Part shown: piece by piece, positions 6,977 through 13,939 of the stretch
Position numbering within the stretch: position 1 is the stretch's first letter
Layout: each line of letters opens with the position of its first letter
Assembly (NCBI GenBank): GCA_037969235.1
Contig: JBBKXA010000116.1
Coordinates: forward strand, 1-17,619
Origin: TMED27 sp037969235
GTDB lineage: Bacteria; Pseudomonadota; Alphaproteobacteria; Micavibrionales; Micavibrionaceae
DNA length: 17,619 nucleotides
Reading direction: 5' to 3'
Notes under the pieces: model-generated
The model's input: only the letters and a program-made list of their open reading frames with translations
What the model was told of the DNA's origin: nothing
Databases searched by the model: none
Program-made: the position numbers and the translations under genes

Positions 6977-7368
6977 GTGATGATGACGAACAAGTAACAG
7001 ACACAGACACAGATAAAGGTGGCGACACAAAAACCGGCGCGCCTATGGGGCTTAATGAAATCGAAGCCGATGAAGGTGCTACCCCTTCAAACAATAAGGA
7101 TTACGCAATCGGTGAGCCTATGGCCGATGACGTAACCGCAATCTATGATATTCCGGTACAAATTTCCGCTGTCCTCGGACGCTCCACCATGCAAGTCAGC
7201 CAGCTTTTGAAACTCGGTCGTGGCGCGGTGGTCGAATTGGATCGCAAAGTCGGTGAAGCCATCGACATATACGTCAACAACCGCTTAGTCGCACGCGGCG
7301 AAGTCGTGGTAGTAGAAGATAAACTGGGTATAACCATGACAGAAATTGTAAAATCTGATCGTAAATAA
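6973..7368 (+). CDS. fliN: FliN, flagellar motor switch / C-ring protein
   Basis: A 131-residue protein: an acidic, Thr/Asp-rich disordered N-terminus of about 50 residues, then a typical SpoA (FliN/FliM C-terminal) domain at about 56-126 (IPVQISAVLGRSTM, LLKLGRGAVVELDRKVGE, VNNRLVARGEVVVVEDKLGITMTEIV). FliN forms the base of the C-ring and receives FliH-FliI cargo. ATGA overlap with fliH fits coupled synthesis of interacting partners. Its usual partner gene fliM is not in the window. Confidence 0.95.
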   Translation: MSDDDEQVTDTDTDKGGDTKTGAPMGLNEIEADEGATPSNNKDYAIGEPMADDVTAIYDIPVQISAVLGRSTMQVSQLLKLGRGAVVELDRKVGEAIDIYVNNRLVARGEVVVVEDKLGITMTEIVKSDRK

Positions 7369-7425
7369 TTAGAATAATAGAGCCAATAACGCCAAAATTT
7401 TTTAAACAGGATGTTTTAAACCACT

Positions 7426-8265
7426 ATGGCCGAAAAGAAAAAAACACCCGATACAGGGCCAATGCCCATTGTTTCAATTCCCGTAGCGACATCAAAGCTT
7501 GACCTTGCCACTGTTTTGGGGATGGTTTTCGCGTTGGGTTTAATCATTGGCGCGATCGTAATGGGTAGTAGCAACGCAAACTTCTTTAATGTTCCCGCTC
7601 TTATGATCGTTCTACTCGGCACACTCGCCGCCACTGCAATTTCATATACCCCTGAAGAATTAAAACGCTCTGGCAGTATCGTGCGCTATTCCCTATATAT
7701 TCGGGATTGGAAAACCTCCCAAATCGCCAAAACTCTCGTGTCCTTATCATCGATAGCCAAGCAAAAAGGCGTGCTATCCCTGACGGCGTATAATAAAAAT
7801 TTCGCGCAAATCCCGTTCATGAACCACGCGTTTCAAATGGTCATTGACGGCTTCAAACCCGAAGACATCGCATTTTTATTAGAGCAAGAATTAGACGCAG
7901 AAACTGATCGGCATCTCCGTTCAGCCAGCATGGCACGCCGCGCCGCCGAAGTCGCTCCCGCTATGGGATTGATCGGAACCCTCGTTGGCCTTGTGCAAAT
8001 GCTCGCCGATTTGGAAAACCCCGAAACCATCGGCCCCGCCATGGCCGTAGCTTTGCTCACCACATTTTATGGCGCGATCTTGGGCACTGTCGTCATGTCG
8101 TCACTCGCAATTAAACTGGATAAACGCTCAAACGAAGAAGTGCTCATCAAGCGCATGATCAAAATCGCCGCAATATCTATCGCCAGCCAAGAAAATCCGC
8201 GCAAACTCGAAATGCTCCTCAACAGCGAGCTTCCGCCAATGTCACGCATCCGCTATTTCGATTAA
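7426..8265 (+). CDS. motA: MotA/PomA-family flagellar stator protein
   Basis: A 279-residue inner-membrane stator subunit. Four membrane helices can be placed: about 27-48, 53-73, 177-197 and 204-228. The cytoplasmic loop between helices 2 and 3 carries charged residues (ETDRH at 159-163) near the region that contacts FliG. The MotA hallmark VAPAMGLIGTLVGLV (P178) and GPAMAVALLTTFYGAILG (P204) are intact; these prolines correspond to P173 and P222 of E. coli MotA. The sequence is closer in style to PomA than to E. coli MotA. An N-terminal extension of about 25 polar residues precedes the first helix. motB does not follow. Upstream, TTTTAAAC occurs twice (7400-7407, 7414-7421), and an AGGA lies 14 bases before the ATG, so initiation may be weak. 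The hydrolase gene follows nine bases later. Confidence 0.93.
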   Translation: MAEKKKTPDTGPMPIVSIPVATSKLDLATVLGMVFALGLIIGAIVMGSSNANFFNVPALMIVLLGTLAATAISYTPEELKRSGSIVRYSLYIRDWKTSQIAKTLVSLSSIAKQKGVLSLTAYNKNFAQIPFMNHAFQMVIDGFKPEDIAFLLEQELDAETDRHLRSASMARRAAEVAPAMGLIGTLVGLVQMLADLENPETIGPAMAVALLTTFYGAILGTVVMSSLAIKLDKRSNEEVLIKRMIKIAAISIASQENPRKLEMLLNSELPPMSRIRYFD

Positions 8266-8274
8266 GCGATATCA

Positions 8275-9081
8275 ATGCGTAAGATAATCAAGACAACACT
8301 ATCTCTAGTTTTTATATATATCGCATTTAATGCTGCATTGTTTCTTAATCAACGCAATTTAATTTACCGCCCTGATCCGTCTTCGCTAAACGATCCCATC
8401 CAAGGCGCGCAATTAATCGAAACTAAAACCGCCGATGGCCTCGCTCTCAATGCGTGGTTTGTTCCCGCATTACAAAAAGATGCGCCTATACTCCTGCTTT
8501 TTCACGGCAACGCAGGCAATATCCGCCATCGCATTCACAAAATCCTGCCTTTCAACCATGACGGCTATAACATCCTCCTCGCCGAATATCGCGGCTACGC
8601 GAGCAACCCTGGCAAACCCACAGAACAAGGTCTTTATAATGACGCCGAAAGCTATTACGCATGGCTCAACGATAATGGCTACGTCGAAAACGACATCATC
8701 CTCTACGGCGAATCCCTCGGCACAGGTGTAGCCGTAGAAATGGCCACACGCTATCCGCCAAAAGCGCTCATCCTCGAAGTGCCATTCACAAAACTATCCG
8801 CCCCCGCGCAAAACATGTACCCGTTCACCCCTTTTATCGACGTATTAATGCACGATAAATTCTATTCCATCGATAAAATAGCCGCAATTTCCGCGCCCAA
8901 ACTTTTCCTCATCGCCGCAAAAGACGAAGTCCTCGGCGCGCAAACTGGCTTAGATTTATTCGAACGCGCCAACGCTCCCAAAACGCTCAAAGTCTTTAAT
9001 GATGCAAAACACAACACCATCGGCAACTTCTCCCCCTATACCGATATCGCGCAATTTTTAGCGCCTATAAATAAAAAATAA
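8275..9081 (+). CDS. Alpha/beta hydrolase, membrane-anchored (ABHD13/Bem46-like)
   Basis: A 268-residue serine hydrolase. An N-terminal hydrophobic helix (about 5-25) anchors it, followed by the motif NLIYRPDP common in this family. The fold markers are HGNAGN (77-82, oxyanion region), the nucleophile elbow GESLG with S147, the likely acid D217 (AAKDEVLG) and H246 (DAKHNT), so the triad looks complete. The family includes esterases and thioesterases of unknown physiological substrate; no role in motility is known. It follows motA by only nine bases on the same strand, so it is probably co-transcribed with the motor genes, perhaps by chance insertion. No clear ribosome site precedes the ATG. 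Confidence 0.88.
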   Translation: MRKIIKTTLSLVFIYIAFNAALFLNQRNLIYRPDPSSLNDPIQGAQLIETKTADGLALNAWFVPALQKDAPILLLFHGNAGNIRHRIHKILPFNHDGYNILLAEYRGYASNPGKPTEQGLYNDAESYYAWLNDNGYVENDIILYGESLGTGVAVEMATRYPPKALILEVPFTKLSAPAQNMYPFTPFIDVLMHDKFYSIDKIAAISAPKLFLIAAKDEVLGAQTGLDLFERANAPKTLKVFNDAKHNTIGNFSPYTDIAQFLAPINKK

Positions 9082-9173
9082 CGATTTGGGAACTCTTTAC
9101 GCCAATAAATGTTAGTATACCCGAATACGAAAGCATAGTTGCTGACGTAAAACATATTTAAGGAGACTTTAAA

Positions 9174-9632
9174 ATGAAAAAACTAGCTTTAATCGCTGCC
9201 GTAGCAGCAATCGCCATCCCCGCAACAGCGCAAGCAGGCCGCGGTGATATGCACAAAGAAACGAACCACATGTATGATGGTTCAACTAAAGTTGTTGTTG
9301 ATACAAAAATGGTGACAACAACAGGTACAGAGCAAACTTGGGCAATCCCACAAGATGGTCAAACACGTACTGTTGATCTCGTTAATGGTGGCAAATTAAG
9401 AATGGACGGAAGTGCCGCCTATTTGATGACAAACAACGGCTGGAAATATAGCGCACCAAACGGTGAATACACATCCAACGAAAACGTAAGCTATTTCACT
9501 GAAAACGGTGTTGTACTTTACGCCCAACCTAACGCTGGTAGCCAGTACGTAATTGAAACAGATGTTCAAGACCACGACAAAGATGGCTATATTAATGATG
9601 TTGATGTGAACGTTGAGAAAACCAATCGTTAA
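9174..9632 (+). CDS. Secreted protein of unknown function with a calcium-loop-like motif
   Basis: A 152-residue precursor with a textbook Sec signal peptide: MKK, a hydrophobic core, and cleavage probably after ATAQA at residue 21. AAGGAG at 9160-9165 is eight bases before the ATG, a strong site. The mature protein of about 131 residues is polar, predicted beta-rich, with many Thr, Asn and Gly residues and no cysteine, so it would be periplasmic or released. Near the C-terminus, residues 133-144 read D-x-D-x-D-G-x-I-x-x-x-D, the spacing of an EF-hand or dockerin-type calcium loop. I do not recognise the family. Its own terminator and its base and codon use differ from those of the flagellar genes. 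Confidence 0.8.
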   Translation: MKKLALIAAVAAIAIPATAQAGRGDMHKETNHMYDGSTKVVVDTKMVTTTGTEQTWAIPQDGQTRTVDLVNGGKLRMDGSAAYLMTNNGWKYSAPNGEYTSNENVSYFTENGVVLYAQPNAGSQYVIETDVQDHDKDGYINDVDVNVEKTNR

Positions 9633-9652
9633 TCATTCATAAAATAAAGATC

Positions 9653-9686
9653 AAACCCACAAGATTCATACTTTGCGGGTTTTTTC
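9653..9686 (+). terminator. Rho-independent terminator after the secreted protein gene
   Basis: AAACCC at 9653-9658 pairs with GGGTTT at 9677-9682, and the stem extends inward through CAA/TTG past one mismatch. A run of six T begins at 9680. It ends transcription before flbD. Confidence 0.75.
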
Positions 9687-9741
9687 TTGTCTACACCACG
9701 CGGCGTGCTATTCTTAACTCCAGAGTTTTTAGGAGAGTATA

Positions 9742-11127
9742 ATGCGACTAATGATTATCGGCAGATTAGAAGGATTTATTTCCCAAGCAGGAAAAATCGC
9801 CCTGCAAAAAGGAGCCAAAGTCATTCACTGCGAAGATATAGACCAAGCCATAGGCGCACTCCTCAATGGCAGGGGCGCAGACCTTGCCATGATCGACGTC
9901 AAACAAAAAATCCGCCATTTTATCGATCGCCTTGATGCTGAACGCATTCACTTACCCGTGATCGCCTGCGGCATTGAAAATGATGCCCGCTCCGCCGTTA
10001 AAGCCATTGAACAAGGCGCCAAAGAATATGTGCCCCTTCCGCCGGATGCCGATCTCATCGCCGCCGTCCTCGCCGCCGTGACCCAAGAACAAAACAATAT
10101 GATCGCCGATGATCCATCAATGAAGGCCGTACTCGCCCTCGCCGATAAAATCGCCCCATCCGAAGCCACCGTCTTAATCACAGGAGAATCCGGCACCGGT
10201 AAGGAAGTGATGAGCCAATATATTCACAACAAATCCAAACGAAGCGACGCGCCCTTTATCGCCGTCAATTGCGCCGCGATCCCTGAAAACCTACTAGAAT
10301 CCGAACTTTTCGGCCATGAAAAAGGCGCATTCACGGGCGCAACATCACGCCGCATTGGTAAATTCGAAGAAGCCGACAAAGGCACATTGTTGCTTGATGA
10401 AATCAGCGAGATGGATATCTCCCTCCAAGCCAAACTCCTACGCGCCCTCCAAGAACGCGAAATCACCCGCGTCGGCAGCAATAATGCCGTCAAAGTCAAT
10501 GTACGCATCATCGCCACATCCAACCGCGACATGGAAGCCTCGGTCGAAAAAGGCGATTTTCGCGAAGATCTCTATTTCCGCTTGAACGTGGTCAATATCG
10601 ACCTGCCGCCATTGCGTGAACGCCCCAAAGACGTGGTCACCCTCGCCCAATTTTTCGCCAATAAATACGCAGAAGCCAACGGCGTTGAAAAAAAGAAACT
10701 TTCCACCGATGCTGCCACCAAACTCCAAGCCTATGGCTGGCGCGGCAATATCCGTGAATTGGAAAACACCATGCACCGCGCCATTTTGATCTCCATCGAA
10801 GACCAATTAGAAGCCGATGCTATACATTTAGCGGACGGAAAATTCCAAAACAAAAACACCCCCGCCCCTGTCGCCACGACGACACCGACACCCCAACAAA
10901 ACGACACAGCATCACCCCTCGAAAACCCTGGCGCTGTCGAGGGGCTAGTCGGGCGCTCCATCGCCGATGTAGAACGTGATATGATCGTTAATACACTCGA
11001 GCATTGCCTTGGCAACCGCACCCACGCTGCCAACATCCTCGGCATCTCCATCCGCACCCTGCGCAACAAACTCAACGCCTACAAAGACGACGGCATGAAC
11101 ATCCCCAATAGCGCAAGCGGTGGCTGA
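9742..11127 (+). CDS. flbD: FlbD, sigma-54-dependent flagellar transcription regulator
   Basis: A 461-residue bacterial enhancer-binding protein, very similar along its length to Caulobacter FlbD. The N-terminal domain (1-115) is a degenerate receiver: it begins MRLMIIGRLEG without the acidic pair of true response regulators, though an Asp is present at 52. The AAA+ domain has Walker A GESGTGKE (148-155), the sigma-54 contact loop GAFTGA (195-200) and Walker B LLLDE (216-220). After a Pro/Thr-rich linker, a Fis-type helix-turn-helix ends the protein (NTLEHCLGNRTHAANILGIS). In Caulobacter FlbD activates late sigma-54 flagellar promoters, represses fliF, and is controlled by FliX rather than by phosphorylation. 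AGGAG at 9731-9735 is six bases before the ATG. It is separated from the motA unit by a terminator, so it probably has its own promoter. Confidence 0.96.
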   Translation: MRLMIIGRLEGFISQAGKIALQKGAKVIHCEDIDQAIGALLNGRGADLAMIDVKQKIRHFIDRLDAERIHLPVIACGIENDARSAVKAIEQGAKEYVPLPPDADLIAAVLAAVTQEQNNMIADDPSMKAVLALADKIAPSEATVLITGESGTGKEVMSQYIHNKSKRSDAPFIAVNCAAIPENLLESELFGHEKGAFTGATSRRIGKFEEADKGTLLLDEISEMDISLQAKLLRALQEREITRVGSNNAVKVNVRIIATSNRDMEASVEKGDFREDLYFRLNVVNIDLPPLRERPKDVVTLAQFFANKYAEANGVEKKKLSTDAATKLQAYGWRGNIRELENTMHRAILISIEDQLEADAIHLADGKFQNKNTPAPVATTTPTPQQNDTASPLENPGAVEGLVGRSIADVERDMIVNTLEHCLGNRTHAANILGISIRTLRNKLNAYKDDGMNIPNSASGG

Positions 11128-11130
11128 TCC

Positions 11131-11220
11131 GCGTCATAGCAAGGCAAAGCCGAAGCAATCTATTTCTACAAATATGTTTTACCAGATTGCTTCTTCGCTA
11201 AACGCTTCTCGCAATGACAA
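11131..11220. repeat. REP/MITE-like palindromic element after flbD
   Basis: Perfect 10-base arms GAAGCAATCT (11152-11161) and AGATTGCTTC (11184-11193) enclose a 22-base AT-rich loop. The outer parts also mirror each other imperfectly: GTCATAGCAAGG on the left, and the complement of CTTCTCGCAATGAC on the right. The whole resembles the widespread bacterial palindrome family with GTCATTGCGAG ... GAAGCAATC. It lies between the convergent ends of flbD and nfeD, the usual place for such elements, and could also stop transcription from both sides. Only one copy is in the window. Confidence 0.7.
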
Positions 11221-11239
11221 GTAATACACGGCTTGACGG

Positions 11240-11713
11240 CTAATCATTAACAACTTCCGCCTGCAACACCGTGCCATCAACGCGTATAACGCGCACTTTC
11301 TGTCCTGCCGCGATATCGTTTTGTCCGCATTCGATTTTCCACGTGGAATCATCGACCTTCACCTTGCCAAAACCATTCACAACAGGCTCGATTAAAGTAA
11401 AAACCCGCCCGACATATTGCTGCCCACGGCGGTTAAGCGCTGGCTCATCCGTTTCTTGACTATTCGGATTTCGCTTTTTATAAACACGCCCCGCAATAAC
11501 CCCAAGCACGGACAGCCCCGCCCATAATACAAATTGCATATGCCATCCCGTATCAGGTAAAGCGAGCAAAATCCCCCCAACCAGCCCCGCAGAAACCCCA
11601 AGCCAGAGAAAGAAAAAGCTCATGCTCAAAACTTCCAAAACCAGAAAAACCCCAGCAATCACAAGCCAGTGCCAAAACACCAATATGGTCAAATCAAAAC
11701 CAAACATATCCAT
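11240..11713 (-). CDS. NfeD-family membrane protein (short form)
   Basis: A 157-residue partner of the SPFH protein encoded just upstream. The N-terminal half holds three hydrophobic helices (about 9-31, 34-53 and 58-76; HWLVIAGVFLVLEVLSMSFFFLWLG is typical). The C-terminal domain (about 92-155) is an OB-fold with RRGQQYVGRVFTLIEPVVNGFGKVKVDD and GQKVRVIRVDGTVLQAEV. This matches E. coli YbbK/YbbL-locus-type NfeD1b proteins, which act with stomatin-like SPFH proteins in membrane microdomains and quality control. Only two bases separate it from the SPFH gene stop, so the two form one operon. No flagellar role is known. Confidence 0.88.
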   Translation of the reverse strand: MDMFGFDLTILVFWHWLVIAGVFLVLEVLSMSFFFLWLGVSAGLVGGILLALPDTGWHMQFVLWAGLSVLGVIAGRVYKKRNPNSQETDEPALNRRGQQYVGRVFTLIEPVVNGFGKVKVDDSTWKIECGQNDIAAGQKVRVIRVDGTVLQAEVVND

Positions 11714-11715
11714 GA

Positions 11716-12636
11716 TTACTTCTTCCCATCTTTGGTCAAAAATGCGTCCTTGGCGATTTCCGCGATTCCGCCCAGTGATCCCAGTACCGCCGAAGTCTCC
11801 AGCGGCATAAACAGCACTTTTTGATTAGGCGAATTGGCAAATTGCCCCAGCGCTTTCACATACTCTTGCGCCACAAAGTAATTAATCGCCTGACTATCGC
11901 CCTTTGCAATCGCCACAGAAACCAATTCCGTAGCTTTCGCTTCGGCCTGTGCAGAACGCTCCCGCGCTTCCGCATCCAAAAACGCCGCTTCTTTGCGCCC
12001 TTCCGCCTCTAAAACCGCAGAGCGCTTCTCACCCTCGGATCGAGTAATTTCGGCTTCACGATAACCTTGCGCCTCCAAAATTGTCGCGCGCTTTTCACGC
12101 TCCGCTTTCATCTGACGTGCCATAGATTCCACCAAGTCACGCGGCGGCGTAATATCTTTAATCTCAATCCGCGTCACTTTAATGCCCCACGGCTCGGTCG
12201 CCTCATCGACAATCGCGAGCAAGCGCGCATTAATCGCATCACGCTCCGACAACAATTCATCCAAATCCATCGACCCCATAACTGTACGAACATTGGTGGT
12301 GGTGAGGTTGAGCGTCGCCCGCTCCAAATCCCGCACCTCATAAGCCGCACGCGCCGCATTGAGCACCTGATAAAACACCACGCCATCAACCTGCACCACC
12401 GCGTTATCCTTGGTGATAACCTCCTGTGAAGGCACATCCAGCACCGTTTCCATCATATTCATCTTCGCGCCCACCGCATCAATAAATGGCACAATAAAAT
12501 GCAGCCCCGGCTCCATCGTTTGCGTATATTTCCCAAACCGCTCCACCGTATATTCATACCCCTGCGGCACCGCCTTAACGCCCCGAAACACCAGCAAAAC
12601 GCACAAACCCACAAAAACCAATACAAAAGTGCCCAT
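11716..12636 (-). CDS. qmcA: SPFH/band-7 (stomatin-like, QmcA-type) membrane protein
   Basis: A 306-residue protein: an N-terminal membrane helix (about 3-18); then the SPFH/PHB domain (about 20-180) with VPQGYEYTVERFGKY, PGLHFIVPFID, the VITKDN.VVQVDGVVFYQV block and the RTVMGSMDLDELLSERD element; a charged coiled coil (about 176-240) rich in E, A and R; and a C-terminal part with FMPLE. In E. coli QmcA works with FtsH-HflKC in membrane protein quality control. The ATG at 12636 is chosen because AAAGGA (complement of 12644-12649) lies seven bases before it and MGTFVL is the usual start; extending to 12702 adds an atypical Cys-containing stretch. It is followed by nfeD and divergent from the unknown gene at 12784. 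Confidence 0.9.
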   Translation of the reverse strand: MGTFVLVFVGLCVLLVFRGVKAVPQGYEYTVERFGKYTQTMEPGLHFIVPFIDAVGAKMNMMETVLDVPSQEVITKDNAVVQVDGVVFYQVLNAARAAYEVRDLERATLNLTTTNVRTVMGSMDLDELLSERDAINARLLAIVDEATEPWGIKVTRIEIKDITPPRDLVESMARQMKAEREKRATILEAQGYREAEITRSEGEKRSAVLEAEGRKEAAFLDAEARERSAQAEAKATELVSVAIAKGDSQAINYFVAQEYVKALGQFANSPNQKVLFMPLETSAVLGSLGGIAEIAKDAFLTKDGKK

Positions 12637-12719
12637 CGAAATTTCCTTTAAAATTAAATGTTTAATTCCACAAAGCATGCCCCTTAAAACGCACCAAAAC
12701 AAGCCACGCCAACCACATA

Positions 12720-12751
12720 TTAACGTTTTATTAACACTTCACTGTCATAAT
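12720..12751 (+). promoter_or_regulatory. CtrA box with -10 upstream of the unknown gene at 12784
   Basis: TTAACGTTTTATTAAC (12720-12735) fits the CtrA consensus TTAA-N7-TTAAC exactly. CATAAT (12746-12751, five of six positions of a -10) lies where the box covers the -35 region, the arrangement of CtrA-activated promoters in Caulobacter. The start of transcription would be near 12758, 26 bases before the gene. The box could also act leftward on qmcA. Confidence 0.6.
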
Positions 12752-12783
12752 CGGGAGGAAAATTAGGAGTAGCAAAGAGAATT

Positions 12784-13839
12784 ATGGCTGAAGAAGAAAA
12801 AACTGTTGGACAATCTGCCGCTGAATTAGCCACGGCTGTTAAAGGCAGAGTAGAAAGCTTCATTGAAGATGATGGTGTTCAAAACACAATCGACAGCGTA
12901 ACAAAAAAAGTGCAGGGCGGACTTGATACCGCCACCGAAGCAGTGGAAGAAGGCGTAACATTTGACAAGTTTAAAGAAGCTTATGATGCCCACAGCACAG
13001 ACATTGAACGTATAGCAAGCGTTGCTAGTTTATTTGGCGGCGTTGGAACAGCTGTTGTAAATATGGCGTTTCAAAATGGCGGTGGCGATTTAAATAAAAT
13101 TTTTCAGGCATTAACCTCCAATGAACTCCCGACTGCACCCGCCCCACCAAACACCGACAAACCAGACCCAAACAAGCTAACAGAAAGCTCAAATAGCCCC
13201 CACATTAAACAACAAGCACCCAAAGTAGGCTTCTGGGAACTCGCTATGTCAGGGCAAATTGGCGCCGCCACAGCGCTGTTAAAAAACAAACTATTTACTC
13301 CATTGGACATGGTTAGCAATTTTTTGAAAAATATACCCTCACAAATCATGGACAAAATCACAAATACATTCCCATTCCTTGGAAACATACTTCCGAGTAT
13401 TGGCTCTGGGATTCTTATGGTAAAGACTATGTTCAACGGCTTCCTTTCAACTTTAGGCTTGAGTAACGAATCTCCTTCCGACGATCAAAGTCTTGTGAAC
13501 ACTTCTGAGCGCGAGGCCATTACGCGATTAAACGTTGTAGCATCTAAACTCGATGGCCCCAACCGCGAACAAATAACCGATCTCGCCACAAAAATTGAAA
13601 AAGGAGAATTGAATTTATCTGAATATTTTGGTGAAGCACTGAGTAATAAAGCCCCACGCCCAGAAATAGACACGAAAGAGTCCTTAGAAGCTTCTGTAAG
13701 CGCTACTTTTTCCGCTGCAACCAACGGCAAAAATGAACAGGCAGAAGACGCATTAAGAGTGCTCCAAATCGCAGAACTCGCCGAAGAAGCTGAGCCACTT
13801 GCAACTGTTGATGCACCTTTTACAATTCGCGGGAATTAA
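12784..13839 (+). CDS. Unknown 351-residue protein in the flagellar cluster
   Basis: I do not recognise the family. The N-terminus (1-70) is acidic and helical, rich in Glu, Ala and Val. A hydrophobic, glycine-rich segment lies at about 77-95 (IASVASLFGGVGTAVVNMAF). A Pro-rich linker at 116-130 leads to a central part with amphipathic or hydrophobic helices (about 150-226, including FPFLGNILPSIGSGILMVKTMF). The last 120 residues are helical and acidic, with TRLNVVASKLDGPNREQITDLATKI. There is no signal peptide; weak membrane association is possible. It is preceded by a CtrA-type promoter and followed 100 bases later by flhA on the same strand. The ribosome-binding site is moderate (purine-rich AAGAGA; AGGAG further up). 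Codon use is AT-richer than in flhA. It may be a lineage-specific motility or cell-cycle gene, but that is inference from context. Confidence 0.8.
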   Translation: MAEEEKTVGQSAAELATAVKGRVESFIEDDGVQNTIDSVTKKVQGGLDTATEAVEEGVTFDKFKEAYDAHSTDIERIASVASLFGGVGTAVVNMAFQNGGGDLNKIFQALTSNELPTAPAPPNTDKPDPNKLTESSNSPHIKQQAPKVGFWELAMSGQIGAATALLKNKLFTPLDMVSNFLKNIPSQIMDKITNTFPFLGNILPSIGSGILMVKTMFNGFLSTLGLSNESPSDDQSLVNTSEREAITRLNVVASKLDGPNREQITDLATKIEKGELNLSEYFGEALSNKAPRPEIDTKESLEASVSATFSAATNGKNEQAEDALRVLQIAELAEEAEPLATVDAPFTIRGN

Positions 13840-13856
13840 TACCCACCCTTTTCAAT

Positions 13857-13885
13857 TTGCCTAAAGCCGCCGCGCGATATAGAAT
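13857..13885 (+). promoter_or_regulatory. Candidate promoter for flhA
   Basis: TTGCCT (13857-13862), a 17-base spacer and TAGAAT (13880-13885): four of six and five of six matches to sigma-70-type boxes. It lies in the 100-base gap before flhA, which shows no other feature. No Shine-Dalgarno sequence is seen before the flhA start. Confidence 0.4.
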
Positions 13886-13939
13886 AAAATATATAAGCGC
13901 ACTTCCGCGCATCTTTTCACTTTTTTCGCATCGATCGCC

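Noticed and set aside
7400..7421. Two TTTTAAAC repeats before motA as a CtrA box
   Set aside because: The TTAA cores are ten bases apart, not seven, so it does not fit the consensus.
9687..9935. 82-residue forward frame overlapping the start of flbD
   Set aside because: Overlaps flbD in another frame, begins inside the terminator T-run area and has a basic, shadow-like composition.
10438..10806. 122-residue open frame antisense to flbD
   Set aside because: A shadow of the highly conserved AAA+ coding sequence; no ribosome site or family.
12067..12429. 120-residue forward frame opposite the SPFH gene
   Set aside because: Arg/His/Asn-rich composition typical of a reverse-strand shadow.
12637..12702. 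22-residue extension of the SPFH protein
   Set aside because: The ATG at 12636 has a strong ribosome site and matches the family start; the extension is Cys-rich and atypical.
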